Shown here: positions 1-9,680 of the stretch, one piece after another
Layout: the number at the start of each line of letters is the position of its first letter
Numbering within the stretch: the first letter of the stretch is position 1
Source: Yoonia tamlensis
Lineage (GTDB): Bacteria; Pseudomonadota; Alphaproteobacteria; Rhodobacterales; Rhodobacteraceae
Direction: 5' to 3'
Assembly (NCBI RefSeq): GCF_900115105.1
Contig: NZ_FOYP01000001.1
Location: 2,258,097-2,322,096, forward strand
DNA: 64,000 bases
Notes under the pieces: generated by a model
What the model saw: the letters and a program-made list of their open reading frames with translations, nothing else
Databases searched by the model: none
Told to the model about the DNA's origin: nothing
Made by a program: the position numbers and the translations under genes

Positions 1-1
1 G

Positions 2-577
<576 letters not shown>

Positions 578-593
578 AACCGACCGGGGATGA

Positions 594-1529
594 TTGCCCT
601 TGGCTAAGGACAAGAACAGCGAAGACTTTATCACCCCCCTCCGCAGATTGCTGGTGGGGGTGATTTTGCTTGTGTTGCTTGGCCTGTTTCTGGTCTGGCG
701 CATCGACAGCCCGCGCGTAGAACGGTTTCGCGCTGCGGCGATCGACCGGTTTGTGCCGTCGTTTGAATGGGCGATGGCCCCTGTCACCGGTATCGCCCGT
801 TTGATCAGCGATTTCCAAAGCTATCAACAGCTTGCCGATCAAAATCAGGACCTGCGCCGCGAATTGCAGCAGATGAAAGCCTGGAAAGAGGCGGCGCTAC
901 AGCTTGAACAGGAAAACGCCAAACTGCTGGATCTCAACAACGTCAGCATCGACCCGCAGCTGACCTTCGTGACCGGTGTTGTCGTCACCGACAGCGGATC
1001 GCCATTCCGGCAATCAGTGCTGGTCAATGTCGGTGCACGTGACGGAATCATCGACGGCTGGCCCACGATGGACGGGATCGGACTGGTCGGGCGCATTGCC
1101 GGTGTCGGTCAGGAAACCAGCCGCGTCATGCTGCTGACAGATACTTCCAGCCGCATTCCTGTCATCATCCAGCCATCGGGGCAAAAGGCGATTCTGGCCG
1201 GAGACAACACATTGAATCCGCCGCTGGATTTTCTTGAAGACACCGGACTGGTACGTCCGGGCGACCGCGTCGTTTCATCGTCGGACGGGGGGGTATTTCC
1301 TGCTGATCTTTTGGTCGGGCAGGTCGCGCTTGGCACCGATCAGCGGCTGCGCGTCCGCCTTGCTGCGGATTACCAGCGGCTCGAGTTTTTGCGCGTGCTG
1401 CGCGCGCGCCCGCACGAGGTTATCGAAGACCCCGGTGGATTGTTGACACCCGGGGCCGAATTCTTTGGGCCTGCGGCCCTGCCGGCAACCCTGCCGCCAT
1501 TACCAGAAGACGACCTGAACGATGGCTAG
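594..1529 (+). CDS. mreC: Rod shape-determining protein MreC
   Basis: Bitopic membrane protein that links MreB filaments to periplasmic PBP2. It has one N-terminal membrane segment (about residues 20-37), a coiled coil (about 65-105, rich in Q/E/L) and a periplasmic beta-barrel domain ending in a proline-rich tail. The start is a TTG: either 594, or 600, which gives LAKDKNSED and better spacing from the GGGG ahead of it at 586-589. An upstream ATG at 590 runs into a stop after five codons. The 3' end overlaps mreD by 8 bases, which suggests translational coupling. Length is normal for the family. Confidence 0.94.
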   Translation: MPLAKDKNSEDFITPLRRLLVGVILLVLLGLFLVWRIDSPRVERFRAAAIDRFVPSFEWAMAPVTGIARLISDFQSYQQLADQNQDLRRELQQMKAWKEAALQLEQENAKLLDLNNVSIDPQLTFVTGVVVTDSGSPFRQSVLVNVGARDGIIDGWPTMDGIGLVGRIAGVGQETSRVMLLTDTSSRIPVIIQPSGQKAILAGDNTLNPPLDFLEDTGLVRPGDRVVSSSDGGVFPADLLVGQVALGTDQRLRVRLAADYQRLEFLRVLRARPHEVIEDPGGLLTPGAEFFGPAALPATLPPLPEDDLNDG

Positions 1530-2109
1530 CCGCACCGGCCCACAGATATGGGTGAAATGCGTCACGTTTGCGGTGATCATCCTTGTCATCATGGTTGTGC
1601 AACTGGTCCCGCAAAGCATGGAGCCGCGCATCTTGACGATCGCGGTCCCGTTTGACTGGTTTACGCCATGGCACCTGCGCATGGTTCCGCCCGATTTTTG
1701 TCTGGCGGTGATGTTGGCTTGGGTTGTGCGGCGGCCGAAATTTGCCCCCGTCTGGATCATTGCCGGCATTTTCCTGCTGGCCGACCTTGTCTTCCAGCGC
1801 CCTCCCGGACTTTGGGCGGCGATGGTTGTCTGGCTTTCCGAAGAACTGCGCAAGCGGCACCGCGAATTTCGCGCAATGCCGTTCTTGGGTGAATGGGGCA
1901 GCGTGGCACTTGCGATGTTCGCGCTGTTTGCGACCTATCGGCTGGCGCTGGCGGTCTTTGCGCTGGATGTGGCACCCTTGGGGATGGTCGTACTTCAACT
2001 GATTTTGACAATTGCGGCCTATCCATTTGTGGTTGTTTTCATGCATTATGTTTTTGGCATTTCCCGCGTGGCACCCGGTGAAACCGGCAGCAGAGGGCAA
2101 CGCGTATGA
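1522..2109 (+). CDS. mreD: Rod shape-determining protein MreD
   Basis: Small multi-pass inner-membrane partner of MreC in the elongasome. The 195-residue product is strongly hydrophobic, with about five membrane segments beginning at residue 12 (VIILVIMVVQLV), as expected for MreD. The identification rests on position and topology as much as on sequence, because MreD is poorly conserved. The gene overlaps mreC by 8 bases and shares an ATGA stop/start overlap with the PBP2 gene downstream. Confidence 0.9.
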   Translation: MASRTGPQIWVKCVTFAVIILVIMVVQLVPQSMEPRILTIAVPFDWFTPWHLRMVPPDFCLAVMLAWVVRRPKFAPVWIIAGIFLLADLVFQRPPGLWAAMVVWLSEELRKRHREFRAMPFLGEWGSVALAMFALFATYRLALAVFALDVAPLGMVVLQLILTIAAYPFVVVFMHYVFGISRVAPGETGSRGQRV

Positions 2110-4046
2110 AACGACCACCCAAGGATATTATCGCAAGCAGTCGCACTATCAGCAGGCGCGCCTTGGTCGTTGGTGCGTCGCAAATCGCGATTATGGCGGT
2201 GCTGGGCTGGCGCATGCGGTCGATGCAGGTCGAACATGCCGATGAATTCCGCCTGCTTGCCGAAGAAAACCGGATTAATATCCGCCTGCTGCCGCCATCG
2301 CGCGGGCTGGTGTTTGATCGCAACGGCATCGCGATTGCCGACAACGAACAAAACTACCGTGTGGTGATGGTCCGCGAGGATGCAGGCGACGTCGGAGAGG
2401 TCCTTGCCCGCCTGACCGAGATCGTCGACATCGCCCCCGATGATCTGGCGCGGGCGATGGAAGAAATGCAGCGCCGCTCGCCATTTGTGCCTGTGACCAT
2501 TGCAGAACGGCTGACATGGGAAGATGTCGCCAAAATCAACCTGAACACCCCCGCCCTGCCCGGCATTTCCGCCGAAGTCGGCCAAAGCCGCGTGTACCCT
2601 TGGGGCGCGGATCTTGCGCATGTGGTTGGCTATGTCGGTCCGGTCAGCGACTACGACCTGAGCCGCATTGACGATCAGGACCCGCTGTTGCAAATCCCGA
2701 AATTCCAGATCGGCAAGACGGGCGCCGAGAACAAGCTCGAACACACGTTGCGCGGCAGCGCCGGCCACCGCCGGATCGAAGTAAATGCCGTGGGCCGCGT
2801 GATGCGCGAATTGGACCGGCAGGAAGGCGACGCAGGAAAAGACGTGCAGCTGACCATCGACAACCGTCTGCAAACCTACGCCCAGGCAAGGTTGGACGGG
2901 GAATCAGCAGGGGTTGTTGTGATCGACCTTGAAAACGGTGATCTGCGCGCGATTGCGTCTGCCCCGTCGTTTGACCCCAATCTTTTTGTGCGCGGCATCT
3001 CGGTGACCGATTGGACCGGCCTGAACGAAGACAAATATCGCCCGCTATCGGCCAAAGCGGTCCAAGGCACCTATCCGCCCGGATCGACATTCAAGATGGT
3101 AACGGCGCTGGCCGCGATGGAAGACGGCGTACTGGCTGCGGATGAAACGGTTTATTGCCCCGGCTACACGGATGTTTATGGCATCCGGTTCCACTGTTGG
3201 AAAAACGGCGGACACGGGAATATTGATCTGCATGACAGCCTGAAACAAAGTTGCGACTGCTACTACTATGAAATCGCCCAGCGCGTAGGCATCGACAAGA
3301 TGGCTGCCATGGCGCGCAAGCTTGGTCTTGGTATCCGCCATGATCTGCCGCTTTCGGCGGTGGCCTCGGGATTGGCACCCGACAAGGAATGGAAATCATC
3401 CGTGCGCGGCGAAGACTGGCGGATCGGGGACACTGTCAACGCGTCGATCGGGCAAGGTTACGTGCTTGCCTCGCCGTTGCAACTGGCGGTGATGACGGCG
3501 CGCATCGCAACGGGGCATGAAATCACGCCGCGGCTCGTGCGCTTGATTGACGGGGTTGAACAGCCGTCCGGTCGCGGTGAAAGCCTCGGGTTGAACGAAA
3601 ACACCCTGCGCCGTGTACGGGCGGCCATGGTGGATGTCTGCAACAATCGACGCGGCACGGCTTACGGGACGCGCATTTTGACGCAAGGCTATGAAATGGC
3701 AGGAAAAAGCGGCACCAGTCAGGTGCGCCGCATCACCGCCGAAGAACGTGCCGCAGGTGTGACCCGCAACGAAGACCTGCCGTGGGAACGCCGCGACCAC
3801 GCCCTGTTTGTCAGCTATGCACCGATTGAAAACCCGCGCTATGCTGTGGCTGTCATTGTGGAACATGGCGGCGGCGGTTCAAGTGCCGCGGCCCCTATCG
3901 CGCGCGATGTCATCTTGCAGGCCCAATATGGCGGCGCGCCACCGCTGGACGCCTATCCGGCCAACCAGCGCAGCGCAATCGAACAGCAACAGCGCCGCAT
4001 CGAAGCACGCATTCCGATGGGCGCAAAGGCCCAGAGCCGCGCATGA
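2106..4046 (+). CDS. mrdA: Penicillin-binding protein 2 (elongasome transpeptidase MrdA)
   Basis: Monofunctional class B DD-transpeptidase that crosslinks peptidoglycan during lateral wall growth, acting with RodA. It has an N-terminal membrane anchor (about residues 18-36), a dimerisation/pedestal domain, and a transpeptidase domain carrying the three active-site motifs: STFK at 327-330 (nucleophile Ser327), an SCD triplet near 382, and KSGT at 534-537. The 646-residue length is normal. ATGA overlaps with both mreD and rodA indicate one tightly coupled operon. The fit to PBP2 rather than FtsI follows from the mre/rodA neighbourhood. Confidence 0.96.
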   Translation: MKRPPKDIIASSRTISRRALVVGASQIAIMAVLGWRMRSMQVEHADEFRLLAEENRINIRLLPPSRGLVFDRNGIAIADNEQNYRVVMVREDAGDVGEVLARLTEIVDIAPDDLARAMEEMQRRSPFVPVTIAERLTWEDVAKINLNTPALPGISAEVGQSRVYPWGADLAHVVGYVGPVSDYDLSRIDDQDPLLQIPKFQIGKTGAENKLEHTLRGSAGHRRIEVNAVGRVMRELDRQEGDAGKDVQLTIDNRLQTYAQARLDGESAGVVVIDLENGDLRAIASAPSFDPNLFVRGISVTDWTGLNEDKYRPLSAKAVQGTYPPGSTFKMVTALAAMEDGVLAADETVYCPGYTDVYGIRFHCWKNGGHGNIDLHDSLKQSCDCYYYEIAQRVGIDKMAAMARKLGLGIRHDLPLSAVASGLAPDKEWKSSVRGEDWRIGDTVNASIGQGYVLASPLQLAVMTARIATGHEITPRLVRLIDGVEQPSGRGESLGLNENTLRRVRAAMVDVCNNRRGTAYGTRILTQGYEMAGKSGTSQVRRITAEERAAGVTRNEDLPWERRDHALFVSYAPIENPRYAVAVIVEHGGGGSSAAAPIARDVILQAQYGGAPPLDAYPANQRSAIEQQQRRIEARIPMGAKAQSRA

Positions 4047-5182
4047 GCTATCTTGCCCATAACACCCAGCACGTGCCCACGGGCCTGCGCAAGATCTGGT
4101 ACATCAACTGGCCCCTTGTCATGCTGCTTTCGGCCGTGGCGAGCGCCGGATTCCTGATGCTTTATTCCGTTGCAGGTGGATCGGTGACGCCGTGGATGGA
4201 GCCGCAGATCAAACGGTTCGGGCTTGGCATGGTGCTTATGTTTATCGTGGCCATGGTCCCGATCTGGTTTTGGCGCAACATGGCCTTTGTTGCCTATGCA
4301 GGGTCGCTAGTCCTGCTACTCGGGGTCGAATTCTTTGGCGAGGTCCGCATGGGTGCCCAGCGCTGGATTGATTTGAAATTCATGGTGTTGCAGCCGTCGG
4401 AGCTCACGAAAATTACCGTGGTGATGTTTATTGCGGCCTATTACGACTGGCTGCCGCTTGAAAAGACATCGCGCCCGCTGTGGGTGGCTTTGCCGGTGAT
4501 CTTTATTCTTGTGCCGACGATGCTTGTGCTCAAACAGCCCGATCTTGGCACCGCGTTGCTGCTTTTAGTTGGTGGGGCCACTGTGATGTTTTTGGCGGGG
4601 GTGCATTGGGCCTATTTCGCGACCGTGGTCAGTGCCGGCATTGGCGGTGTAGTTGCCGTGTTCGAAAGCCGCGGCACATCGTGGCAGTTGCTAAAGGATT
4701 ATCAATACCGCCGGATTGACACGTTTATTGACCCCTCCAACGATCCGCTGGGTGCGGGTTATCATATCACGCAGGCCAAGATCGCGCTGGGATCGGGCGG
4801 ATGGACGGGCCGCGGGTTTATGCAAGGCACGCAGTCGCGGCTGAATTTTCTGCCCGAGAAACACACCGACTTTATCTTTACCACGTTGGCCGAAGAATTC
4901 GGTTTTGTCGGCGCCTCCACCCTACTGCTGCTTTACCTGCTGATTGTCGTGTTTTGCATTGCTTCTGCTTTGGGGAACCGCGACCGATTTGCGGCCCTTG
5001 TGACTTTGGGCATTGCGATGACGTTTTTCCTTTTCTTCGCGGTGAACATGTCGATGGTCATGGGGCTTGCGCCCGTGGTCGGCGTGCCGCTACCGCTGGT
5101 CAGCTATGGCGGTTCTGCCATGCTGGTTCTTCTGGTTGCCTTTGGACTTGTCCAAAGCGCCCATGTCCATAGGCCCCGCTAA
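4043..5182 (+). CDS. rodA: Peptidoglycan polymerase RodA (SEDS family)
   Basis: SEDS-family glycosyltransferase that polymerises lipid II together with PBP2. The 379-residue product has about ten membrane segments and family hallmarks such as GAQRWID (about residue 110), the KQPDLGTALL motif (about 164-173) and the C-terminal PLPLVSYGGSAM segment. It overlaps the PBP2 gene by ATGA. Its own stop overlaps the start of the next gene (TAATG at 5180-5184), so the hydroxyacid dehydrogenase downstream is translationally coupled to the cell-shape operon. Confidence 0.96.
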   Translation: MSYLAHNTQHVPTGLRKIWYINWPLVMLLSAVASAGFLMLYSVAGGSVTPWMEPQIKRFGLGMVLMFIVAMVPIWFWRNMAFVAYAGSLVLLLGVEFFGEVRMGAQRWIDLKFMVLQPSELTKITVVMFIAAYYDWLPLEKTSRPLWVALPVIFILVPTMLVLKQPDLGTALLLLVGGATVMFLAGVHWAYFATVVSAGIGGVVAVFESRGTSWQLLKDYQYRRIDTFIDPSNDPLGAGYHITQAKIALGSGGWTGRGFMQGTQSRLNFLPEKHTDFIFTTLAEEFGFVGASTLLLLYLLIVVFCIASALGNRDRFAALVTLGIAMTFFLFFAVNMSMVMGLAPVVGVPLPLVSYGGSAMLVLLVAFGLVQSAHVHRPR

Positions 5183-6114
5183 TGATCAACATCCTTTTTG
5201 CCGCCGGCGATGACGCTTGGGCGCAATACAAAGCCCCTTTGCGGCGCGCATTTGAGGCAGCCGAAGTCGCCGCCGATTTGCACCGCGATCATGCGGCTAT
5301 TGATACTGATTACATCATCCTCGGGCCCGGTGGCCCTGTGTCTGATTTTACGCCCTACACCCGCTGCAAGGCAGTGTTGAACCTTTGGGCCGGCGTCGAA
5401 AAGATCATCAAGAATGAAACTTTGACCCAACCGCTGTGCCGCATGGTCGACCCGAGCCTGACAGATGCAATGGTCGAATGGGTGGTAGGCCACACGCTGC
5501 GCCACCATCTTGGCATGGATGCGCATATCCGCGGGCAGGACGGCATCTGGCGCGATGATATGTATCCGCCGATTGCGGCAGATCGTCCGGTGACGATATT
5601 GGGGATGGGCGCGCTTGGCGCGGCCTGTGGTCAAGCCCTGCATCAGTTGGGGTTTCCGGTAACCGGCTGGAGCAGATCACCCAAAAACATCCCCAATATC
5701 CGTTGTTTGCACGGCGATGAAGGGCTGAACGATGCGTTGAGCGACGCGCAAATCCTGATCCTTTTGCTGCCCCTGACGGTGCAGACTGAAAACACGATGA
5801 ATGCGGCACGGCTGGCCCTGCTTGCGCAGGGGGCTTTTATCATTAACCCCGGTCGCGGCCCGCTGATTGATGATGCGGCGCTGCTGGCGGGTCTTGATGC
5901 GGGGCAGATCGCCCATGCAACGCTGGATGTGTTTCGCGTTGAACCGCTGCCGCAGGACCATGCGTTCTGGGCGCACCCGCAAATCACCGTCACGCCGCAT
6001 ATCGCCGCCACCACCCGCCCTGGTACCGCCGCACAGGTGATTGCGCAAAATATTTCGGGCCATGAAACCGGCGCGCCCTTGCAGCATCTTGTTGATCGCG
6101 GGCGTGGCTACTGA
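5182..6114 (+). CDS. GhrA-like D-2-hydroxyacid dehydrogenase (glyoxylate/hydroxypyruvate reductase A)
   Basis: Predicted NAD(P)H-dependent reductase of 2-oxoacids such as glyoxylate or hydroxypyruvate. The Rossmann motif GMGALG is at about residues 140-145. The catalytic Arg lies in NPGRGPLID (about 224), the Glu in DVFRVEPLP (about 254) and the His in TPHIAATT (about 273). The 310-residue length matches the GhrA subgroup, which lacks the long N-terminal domain of SerA. It starts on the rodA stop codon (TAATG), so it is the last gene of the mre operon, although no link to cell shape is known to me. Two hairpins follow immediately. Substrate is inferred. Confidence 0.88.
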   Translation: MINILFAAGDDAWAQYKAPLRRAFEAAEVAADLHRDHAAIDTDYIILGPGGPVSDFTPYTRCKAVLNLWAGVEKIIKNETLTQPLCRMVDPSLTDAMVEWVVGHTLRHHLGMDAHIRGQDGIWRDDMYPPIAADRPVTILGMGALGAACGQALHQLGFPVTGWSRSPKNIPNIRCLHGDEGLNDALSDAQILILLLPLTVQTENTMNAARLALLAQGAFIINPGRGPLIDDAALLAGLDAGQIAHATLDVFRVEPLPQDHAFWAHPQITVTPHIAATTRPGTAAQVIAQNISGHETGAPLQHLVDRGRGY

Positions 6115-6115
6115 C

Positions 6116-6163
6116 CCAAATCCTTACAAAGGATTTGGCCCCAGACTTTGTTCAAAGTCTGGG
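6116..6163 (+). terminator. Tandem hairpins after the mre-rodA-dehydrogenase operon
   Basis: Two adjacent perfect stem-loops: a 10-bp stem at 6116-6125/6129-6138 with an ACA loop, then an 11-bp stem at 6140-6150/6153-6163 with a two-base loop. They lie between converging genes (dehydrogenase rightward, sseB-like leftward). No long T-run follows, so the structure could act as a bidirectional terminator or mRNA end protector rather than a classic rho-independent terminator. Confidence 0.6.
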
Positions 6164-6165
6164 CG

Positions 6166-6942
6166 TTAGCGCAGTTTTGGCGGTTTGGCGGGGTCCATGC
6201 CGGGCGCGCCGGAGACATGGGGCTTTTCGGGTTCGGGCAGGTCAAAACGCAATCCGACTTTGGCCAGATGCGCAGCCAAAGGATCAGCGGCGCGCACGAA
6301 CATCACATCCATCACCCCCGCTTCGATCCCCGAAAACGTCAGCACTTCGCTTGCCGCATTGGCCAGCGCCTGTTCCGCGCCCGGCACGGCATCGATAAAG
6401 GCAAGCACATGCCCCGTCGCCCCGCCTTCATAGGTTGCCGCCGCAAGATAGGCGGATTTTGCAAGCCCTGCGGCAATGGCAAGTTTACGGTCCAACCCCA
6501 GAACCACGGCTTCGGGCAGCCCGCCGGGCGCGTTGATCTCGGTCAGTCTTGCTTCGGTTTCGTCAGGCGCATGTGACAGGGTTTGCACCAGCCAGTCCAC
6601 CGCTTCGGCGGGGATCAGCATCGCCGAGGGTGCCACCTCGAGGTTCAGCGCAAGCCCGATCCCCTGCCCTGCCAGCATCTGCGCCAGCCCCCGACCGGGA
6701 ATGCCCGCATAGGGCGCGGCCCTGCCCACAAATTCCGCAAGGCGTTCTTCGCGGTCGAACACAAGCGCAAAGCGTTGGTCTTCTATTTCAAATAGTTCCG
6801 GCGCGATCTGGTCGCCTTCGGCTTCGGCACCCAAAAGCATGAACAATTCCGTATCCGCCAGATGTTCATAGAACCGCAACCGTGCGGTGTCATCTTCGGG
6901 GGCCGCTTCCATCGCCGCATGGGCCGTATCAAGATCCGTCAT
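6166..6942 (-). CDS. SseB family protein
   Basis: A 258-residue cytoplasmic protein with an SseB-like N-terminal domain (about residues 20-125, LRFYEHLADTELFMLL onward) and an SseB C-terminal domain (about 130-240). The biochemical role of the family is unclear; in enterobacteria SseB has been linked to serine/sulfur enzyme tolerance. The ATG at 6942 is chosen over an in-frame TTG at 6945 because a GAGG Shine-Dalgarno lies 8 bases upstream. The gene overlaps the end of the upstream glycosylase gene by 14 bases, so the two form an operon. Confidence 0.87.
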   Translation of the reverse strand: MTDLDTAHAAMEAAPEDDTARLRFYEHLADTELFMLLGAEAEGDQIAPELFEIEDQRFALVFDREERLAEFVGRAAPYAGIPGRGLAQMLAGQGIGLALNLEVAPSAMLIPAEAVDWLVQTLSHAPDETEARLTEINAPGGLPEAVVLGLDRKLAIAAGLAKSAYLAAATYEGGATGHVLAFIDAVPGAEQALANAASEVLTFSGIEAGVMDVMFVRAADPLAAHLAKVGLRFDLPEPEKPHVSGAPGMDPAKPPKLR

Positions 6943-7525
6943 CAAGTACCTCTTTCACGCGGGCCTGCAACGCGGGCAGTAGCTGCGTTTCAAACCATTC
7001 GTTTTTCTTGAGCCAACCGGTATTGCGCCACGACGGATGAGGCAAGGGAAACACGCGCGGTGCATGGTCGCGCCATCGGGCAACTGTGGCGGTCACGCTG
7101 TCATGCGAATTGAGATGCCAGCGCTGCGCATACCCCCCGATCACCAGCGTCAGGGGCACATCACCGATCTGCGCCATGACCCTGTCATGCCAGGTTTGCG
7201 CACAGATAGGGGGCGGCGGCAGGTCCGACCCTGCCGCGTTGTAGCCCGGAAAGCAGAACGCCATTGGCACAATCGCAATTTTTTCGCGGTCGTAAAACCG
7301 GTCCTTACCGACCTCCAGCCACGCCCGCAGCCGGTCTCCGGATTTATCCCAGAATGGCTTGCCCGTTTCATGGACCCGCAATCCGGGCGCCTGCCCAAGG
7401 ATCAAAATACGCGGGCGCTGCCCGAACCAGACGACCGGACGTGGCCGGTGCGCGGTCTTTGTCGCTGCAAACCGGTCGGCGCATAAAACACAGGCAGAGA
7501 TTTCTTGTCCAAGCTTCAAAATCAC
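6929..7525 (-). CDS. Uracil-DNA glycosylase superfamily protein
   Basis: Predicted base-excision repair enzyme. The UDG fold signature ILGQAPGLRVHE occurs at about residues 42-53 and the distal motif LPHPSWRN near 163-170, with the catalytic-type HPS triplet. Of the four Cys typical of iron-sulfur family 4 UDGs, the N-terminal CVLCADR pair is visible (about 12-18), and two further Cys occur mid-protein. At 198 residues it belongs to the short family-4/5-like or UDGX-like group common in Rhodobacterales. The start is GTG at 7525. It lies upstream of and overlaps the sseB-like gene; NhaA is divergent. Confidence 0.85.
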   Translation of the reverse strand: MILKLGQEISACVLCADRFAATKTAHRPRPVVWFGQRPRILILGQAPGLRVHETGKPFWDKSGDRLRAWLEVGKDRFYDREKIAIVPMAFCFPGYNAAGSDLPPPPICAQTWHDRVMAQIGDVPLTLVIGGYAQRWHLNSHDSVTATVARWRDHAPRVFPLPHPSWRNTGWLKKNEWFETQLLPALQARVKEVLDDGS

Positions 7526-7618
7526 ACGTTCCCGACACGCGGTGGCCGTACATTTGCCGGGCGCTTGATGCCAACTCCGCTTTGCGGTAATTGCGGGCTA
7601 AGTAAACTGGGGAACAGC

Positions 7619-8902
7619 ATGTATCGCGTTTGGAACTTTCTAACCAATTATTCACTTTTGTTGATCATCGGGGCGAGCATCGCTCTGGTCTGGGCCAATA
7701 TCGATGCGACAAGCTACCACCATTTTGTCCATTTTGAAATTCTTCACGATTCATGGGTTGGTCACGCGCATTATGATGCCAACGGGGCGGTCGAATATCG
7801 CACTTTGACGCTGCATTATCTTGTCAACGACGTGCTGATGGCTTTTTTCTTTGCGATTGCCGCAAAAGAAGTCTGGGAGGCCGTAATCCTCAAGAATGGC
7901 AGCCTGCGCGGCAAAAAGGCGGCGACACCGTTGTTTGCGACGCTGGGCGGTATGATCGGCCCGATCGCAGTCTACCTCGGGCTTGCTCTTTTGCTTGGCT
8001 CCGAGACCTATGATGCCGTTGCAAATGGCTGGGCCATTCCAACCGCCACCGACATTGCGTTCAGCTACCTTGTTGGGCGCCTCGTATTCGGCGCGGGCCA
8101 CCCTGCGGTCCGGTTCCTGTTGCTATTGGCGATTGCCGATGACGCGGCCGGTCTGATCATCCTTGCGATTTTCTACCCGTCGGGCGAACTGGCCCCCGAA
8201 TGGCTGCTGTTGTCGTTGTTCGCGGCGATTGCTGTGTTCTACTTTTTCAACCGCCTGCCACGTCAGTTGGACCGCGGCAAGGAAATGCGCCCCAATTCCA
8301 CATGGGTGCGCAACAAGCTGTCATTCTGGCCATATCTGATTGCCGCTTGCGCCAGCTGGTACGGGTTCCAACAAGCAGGCATTCACCCCGCACTTGGTCT
8401 TTTGCCAATTGTGCCAACGATCCCGCACGCTGATCGCGCATTTGGTATCTTTGCCGAGGCCGAACAGTACCTGACCGACCTTTTGAACCATATCGAACAC
8501 ATTCTCAAACACCCGGTCGAGGTCGTCTTGTTCTTTTTTGGTCTGCTTAACGCGGGCGTTGAATTCTCGTCGATCGGGTCACCGACGTGGCTTGTCCTTG
8601 CGGGTCTGCTGATTGGTAAACCTGTTGGCATCTTGCTGTTCGGCTGGTTTGCGGCGCGTCCGCTCGGACTTGGGCTGCCTGAAGGTATGCGCATCATCGA
8701 CCTTGTTGTGATCGGCTGCGTTGCCGCGATCGGCTTTACGGTCTCGTTGTTTATCGCCGCCGTTGCATTTGATAGCGCGGTCATGCTTGGCGACGTGCCT
8801 GTTCAGGATGCGGCGAAAATGGGTGCGCTGTTCAGCTTCTTTGCGGCCGTCATTTCACTGATCGCAGGCAAGCTGACAAAGGTGCAAAAACAGCACGGCT
8901 GA
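7619..8902 (+). CDS. nhaA: Na+/H+ antiporter NhaA
   Basis: Inner-membrane antiporter exchanging Na+ (or Li+) for H+, relevant to pH and salt homeostasis in a marine bacterium. The ATG at 7619 (MYRVWNFLTNYS) starts directly before the first hydrophobic segment. The longer in-frame start at 7505 would add 38 non-hydrophobic residues and overlap the divergent glycosylase gene. The product is 427 residues with about 11-12 membrane segments and the paired aspartates of the ion-binding site in IADDAAGL (about residues 178-185). The C-terminal half carries the expected FFGLLNAGVEF and glycine-rich helices. Confidence 0.9.
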   Translation: MYRVWNFLTNYSLLLIIGASIALVWANIDATSYHHFVHFEILHDSWVGHAHYDANGAVEYRTLTLHYLVNDVLMAFFFAIAAKEVWEAVILKNGSLRGKKAATPLFATLGGMIGPIAVYLGLALLLGSETYDAVANGWAIPTATDIAFSYLVGRLVFGAGHPAVRFLLLLAIADDAAGLIILAIFYPSGELAPEWLLLSLFAAIAVFYFFNRLPRQLDRGKEMRPNSTWVRNKLSFWPYLIAACASWYGFQQAGIHPALGLLPIVPTIPHADRAFGIFAEAEQYLTDLLNHIEHILKHPVEVVLFFFGLLNAGVEFSSIGSPTWLVLAGLLIGKPVGILLFGWFAARPLGLGLPEGMRIIDLVVIGCVAAIGFTVSLFIAAVAFDSAVMLGDVPVQDAAKMGALFSFFAAVISLIAGKLTKVQKQHG

Positions 8903-8939
8903 TGTCCGGCACAGATCGTGCTGTATTTTCCGGCCAATT

Positions 8940-8998
8940 TGACGATACTGCGTCAAAAGGCGTTGATCGTGACCCGGTATTAACCTTTATCGGTCACG
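8940..8998. promoter_or_regulatory. Two dyads upstream of the capsule-export operon
   Basis: Intergenic region before the KpsT-like gene contains TGACG-N6-CGTCA (8940-8955) and CGTGACC-N17-GGTCACG (8968-8974 and 8992-8998), both with perfect arms. Their location 35-90 bases before the start codon at 9033 is compatible with operators or a promoter-overlapping site. The regulator is unknown. Confidence 0.35.
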
Positions 8999-9032
8999 GT
9001 CGACCCGACCCTTGGGGTGCTGTAGGAATCAG

Positions 9033-9680
9033 ATGCTCGAATTTGCACAGGTAAGTAAATCGTTTTGGACAGGAACGCAGCGCAAGGTGATCCTTGACCG
9101 CGCTTCGTTTCGCGTCGAATTGGGGCACTCGCTGGGGATTCTGGCGCCCAATGGCACGGGCAAGACAACACTGATCAATATGATGGCCGGCCTTGAAAAG
9201 CCTGATGAAGGGCGGATCACCCGCAACTGCCGCATTTCGTTCCCCTTGGGCTTTATGGGCGGCGTGTCCAACAGCCTGTCGGCAAAAGAAAATTGTCGCT
9301 ATATCGCGCGTCTCTACGGGCTGGATCCCGACTATGTCGAAGCCTATTGTCGCTGGCTTTGCGGGCTGGAAGAATATTTTGACATGCCCGTGGGTGTCTA
9401 TTCTAGCGGGATGAAGTCTCGGTTTTCTTTCGCGCTGATGCTCGCACTTGATTTCGATATCTATCTTATCGACGAAGGTATGCCTGGAACTGCAGACGCC
9501 GAATTCAACCGCAAAGCGGGGGAAATTCTGCGCGAACGGCTTGAAACCACCACGATGATCATTGTGTCGCATCAGGCGGCCACATTGGAACGCTTTGTGC
9601 GCTCGGCGGCTGTTTTGAAAAACGGGCAGCTTTACGTATTTGACACTTTGGAAGAGGCAAGGGCCGTATATGAGTACTAA
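9033..9680 (+). CDS. Capsular polysaccharide export ATPase, KpsT/CtrD-like ABC protein
   Basis: Nucleotide-binding subunit of a group 2 capsule ABC exporter. The 215-residue length equals that of KpsT. Walker A is APNGTGKT with Lys44 (the first Gly is replaced by Ala), the ABC signature is YSSGMKSR (about residues 124-131) and Walker B is YLIDEG. An ATG at 9033 preceded by AGGA fits better than TTG at 9012. The gene overlaps the KpsE-like gene by 11 bases. The permease KpsM is not in this window and must be encoded elsewhere. Confidence 0.87.
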   Translation: MLEFAQVSKSFWTGTQRKVILDRASFRVELGHSLGILAPNGTGKTTLINMMAGLEKPDEGRITRNCRISFPLGFMGGVSNSLSAKENCRYIARLYGLDPDYVEAYCRWLCGLEEYFDMPVGVYSSGMKSRFSFALMLALDFDIYLIDEGMPGTADAEFNRKAGEILRERLETTTMIIVSHQAATLERFVRSAAVLKNGQLYVFDTLEEARAVYEY

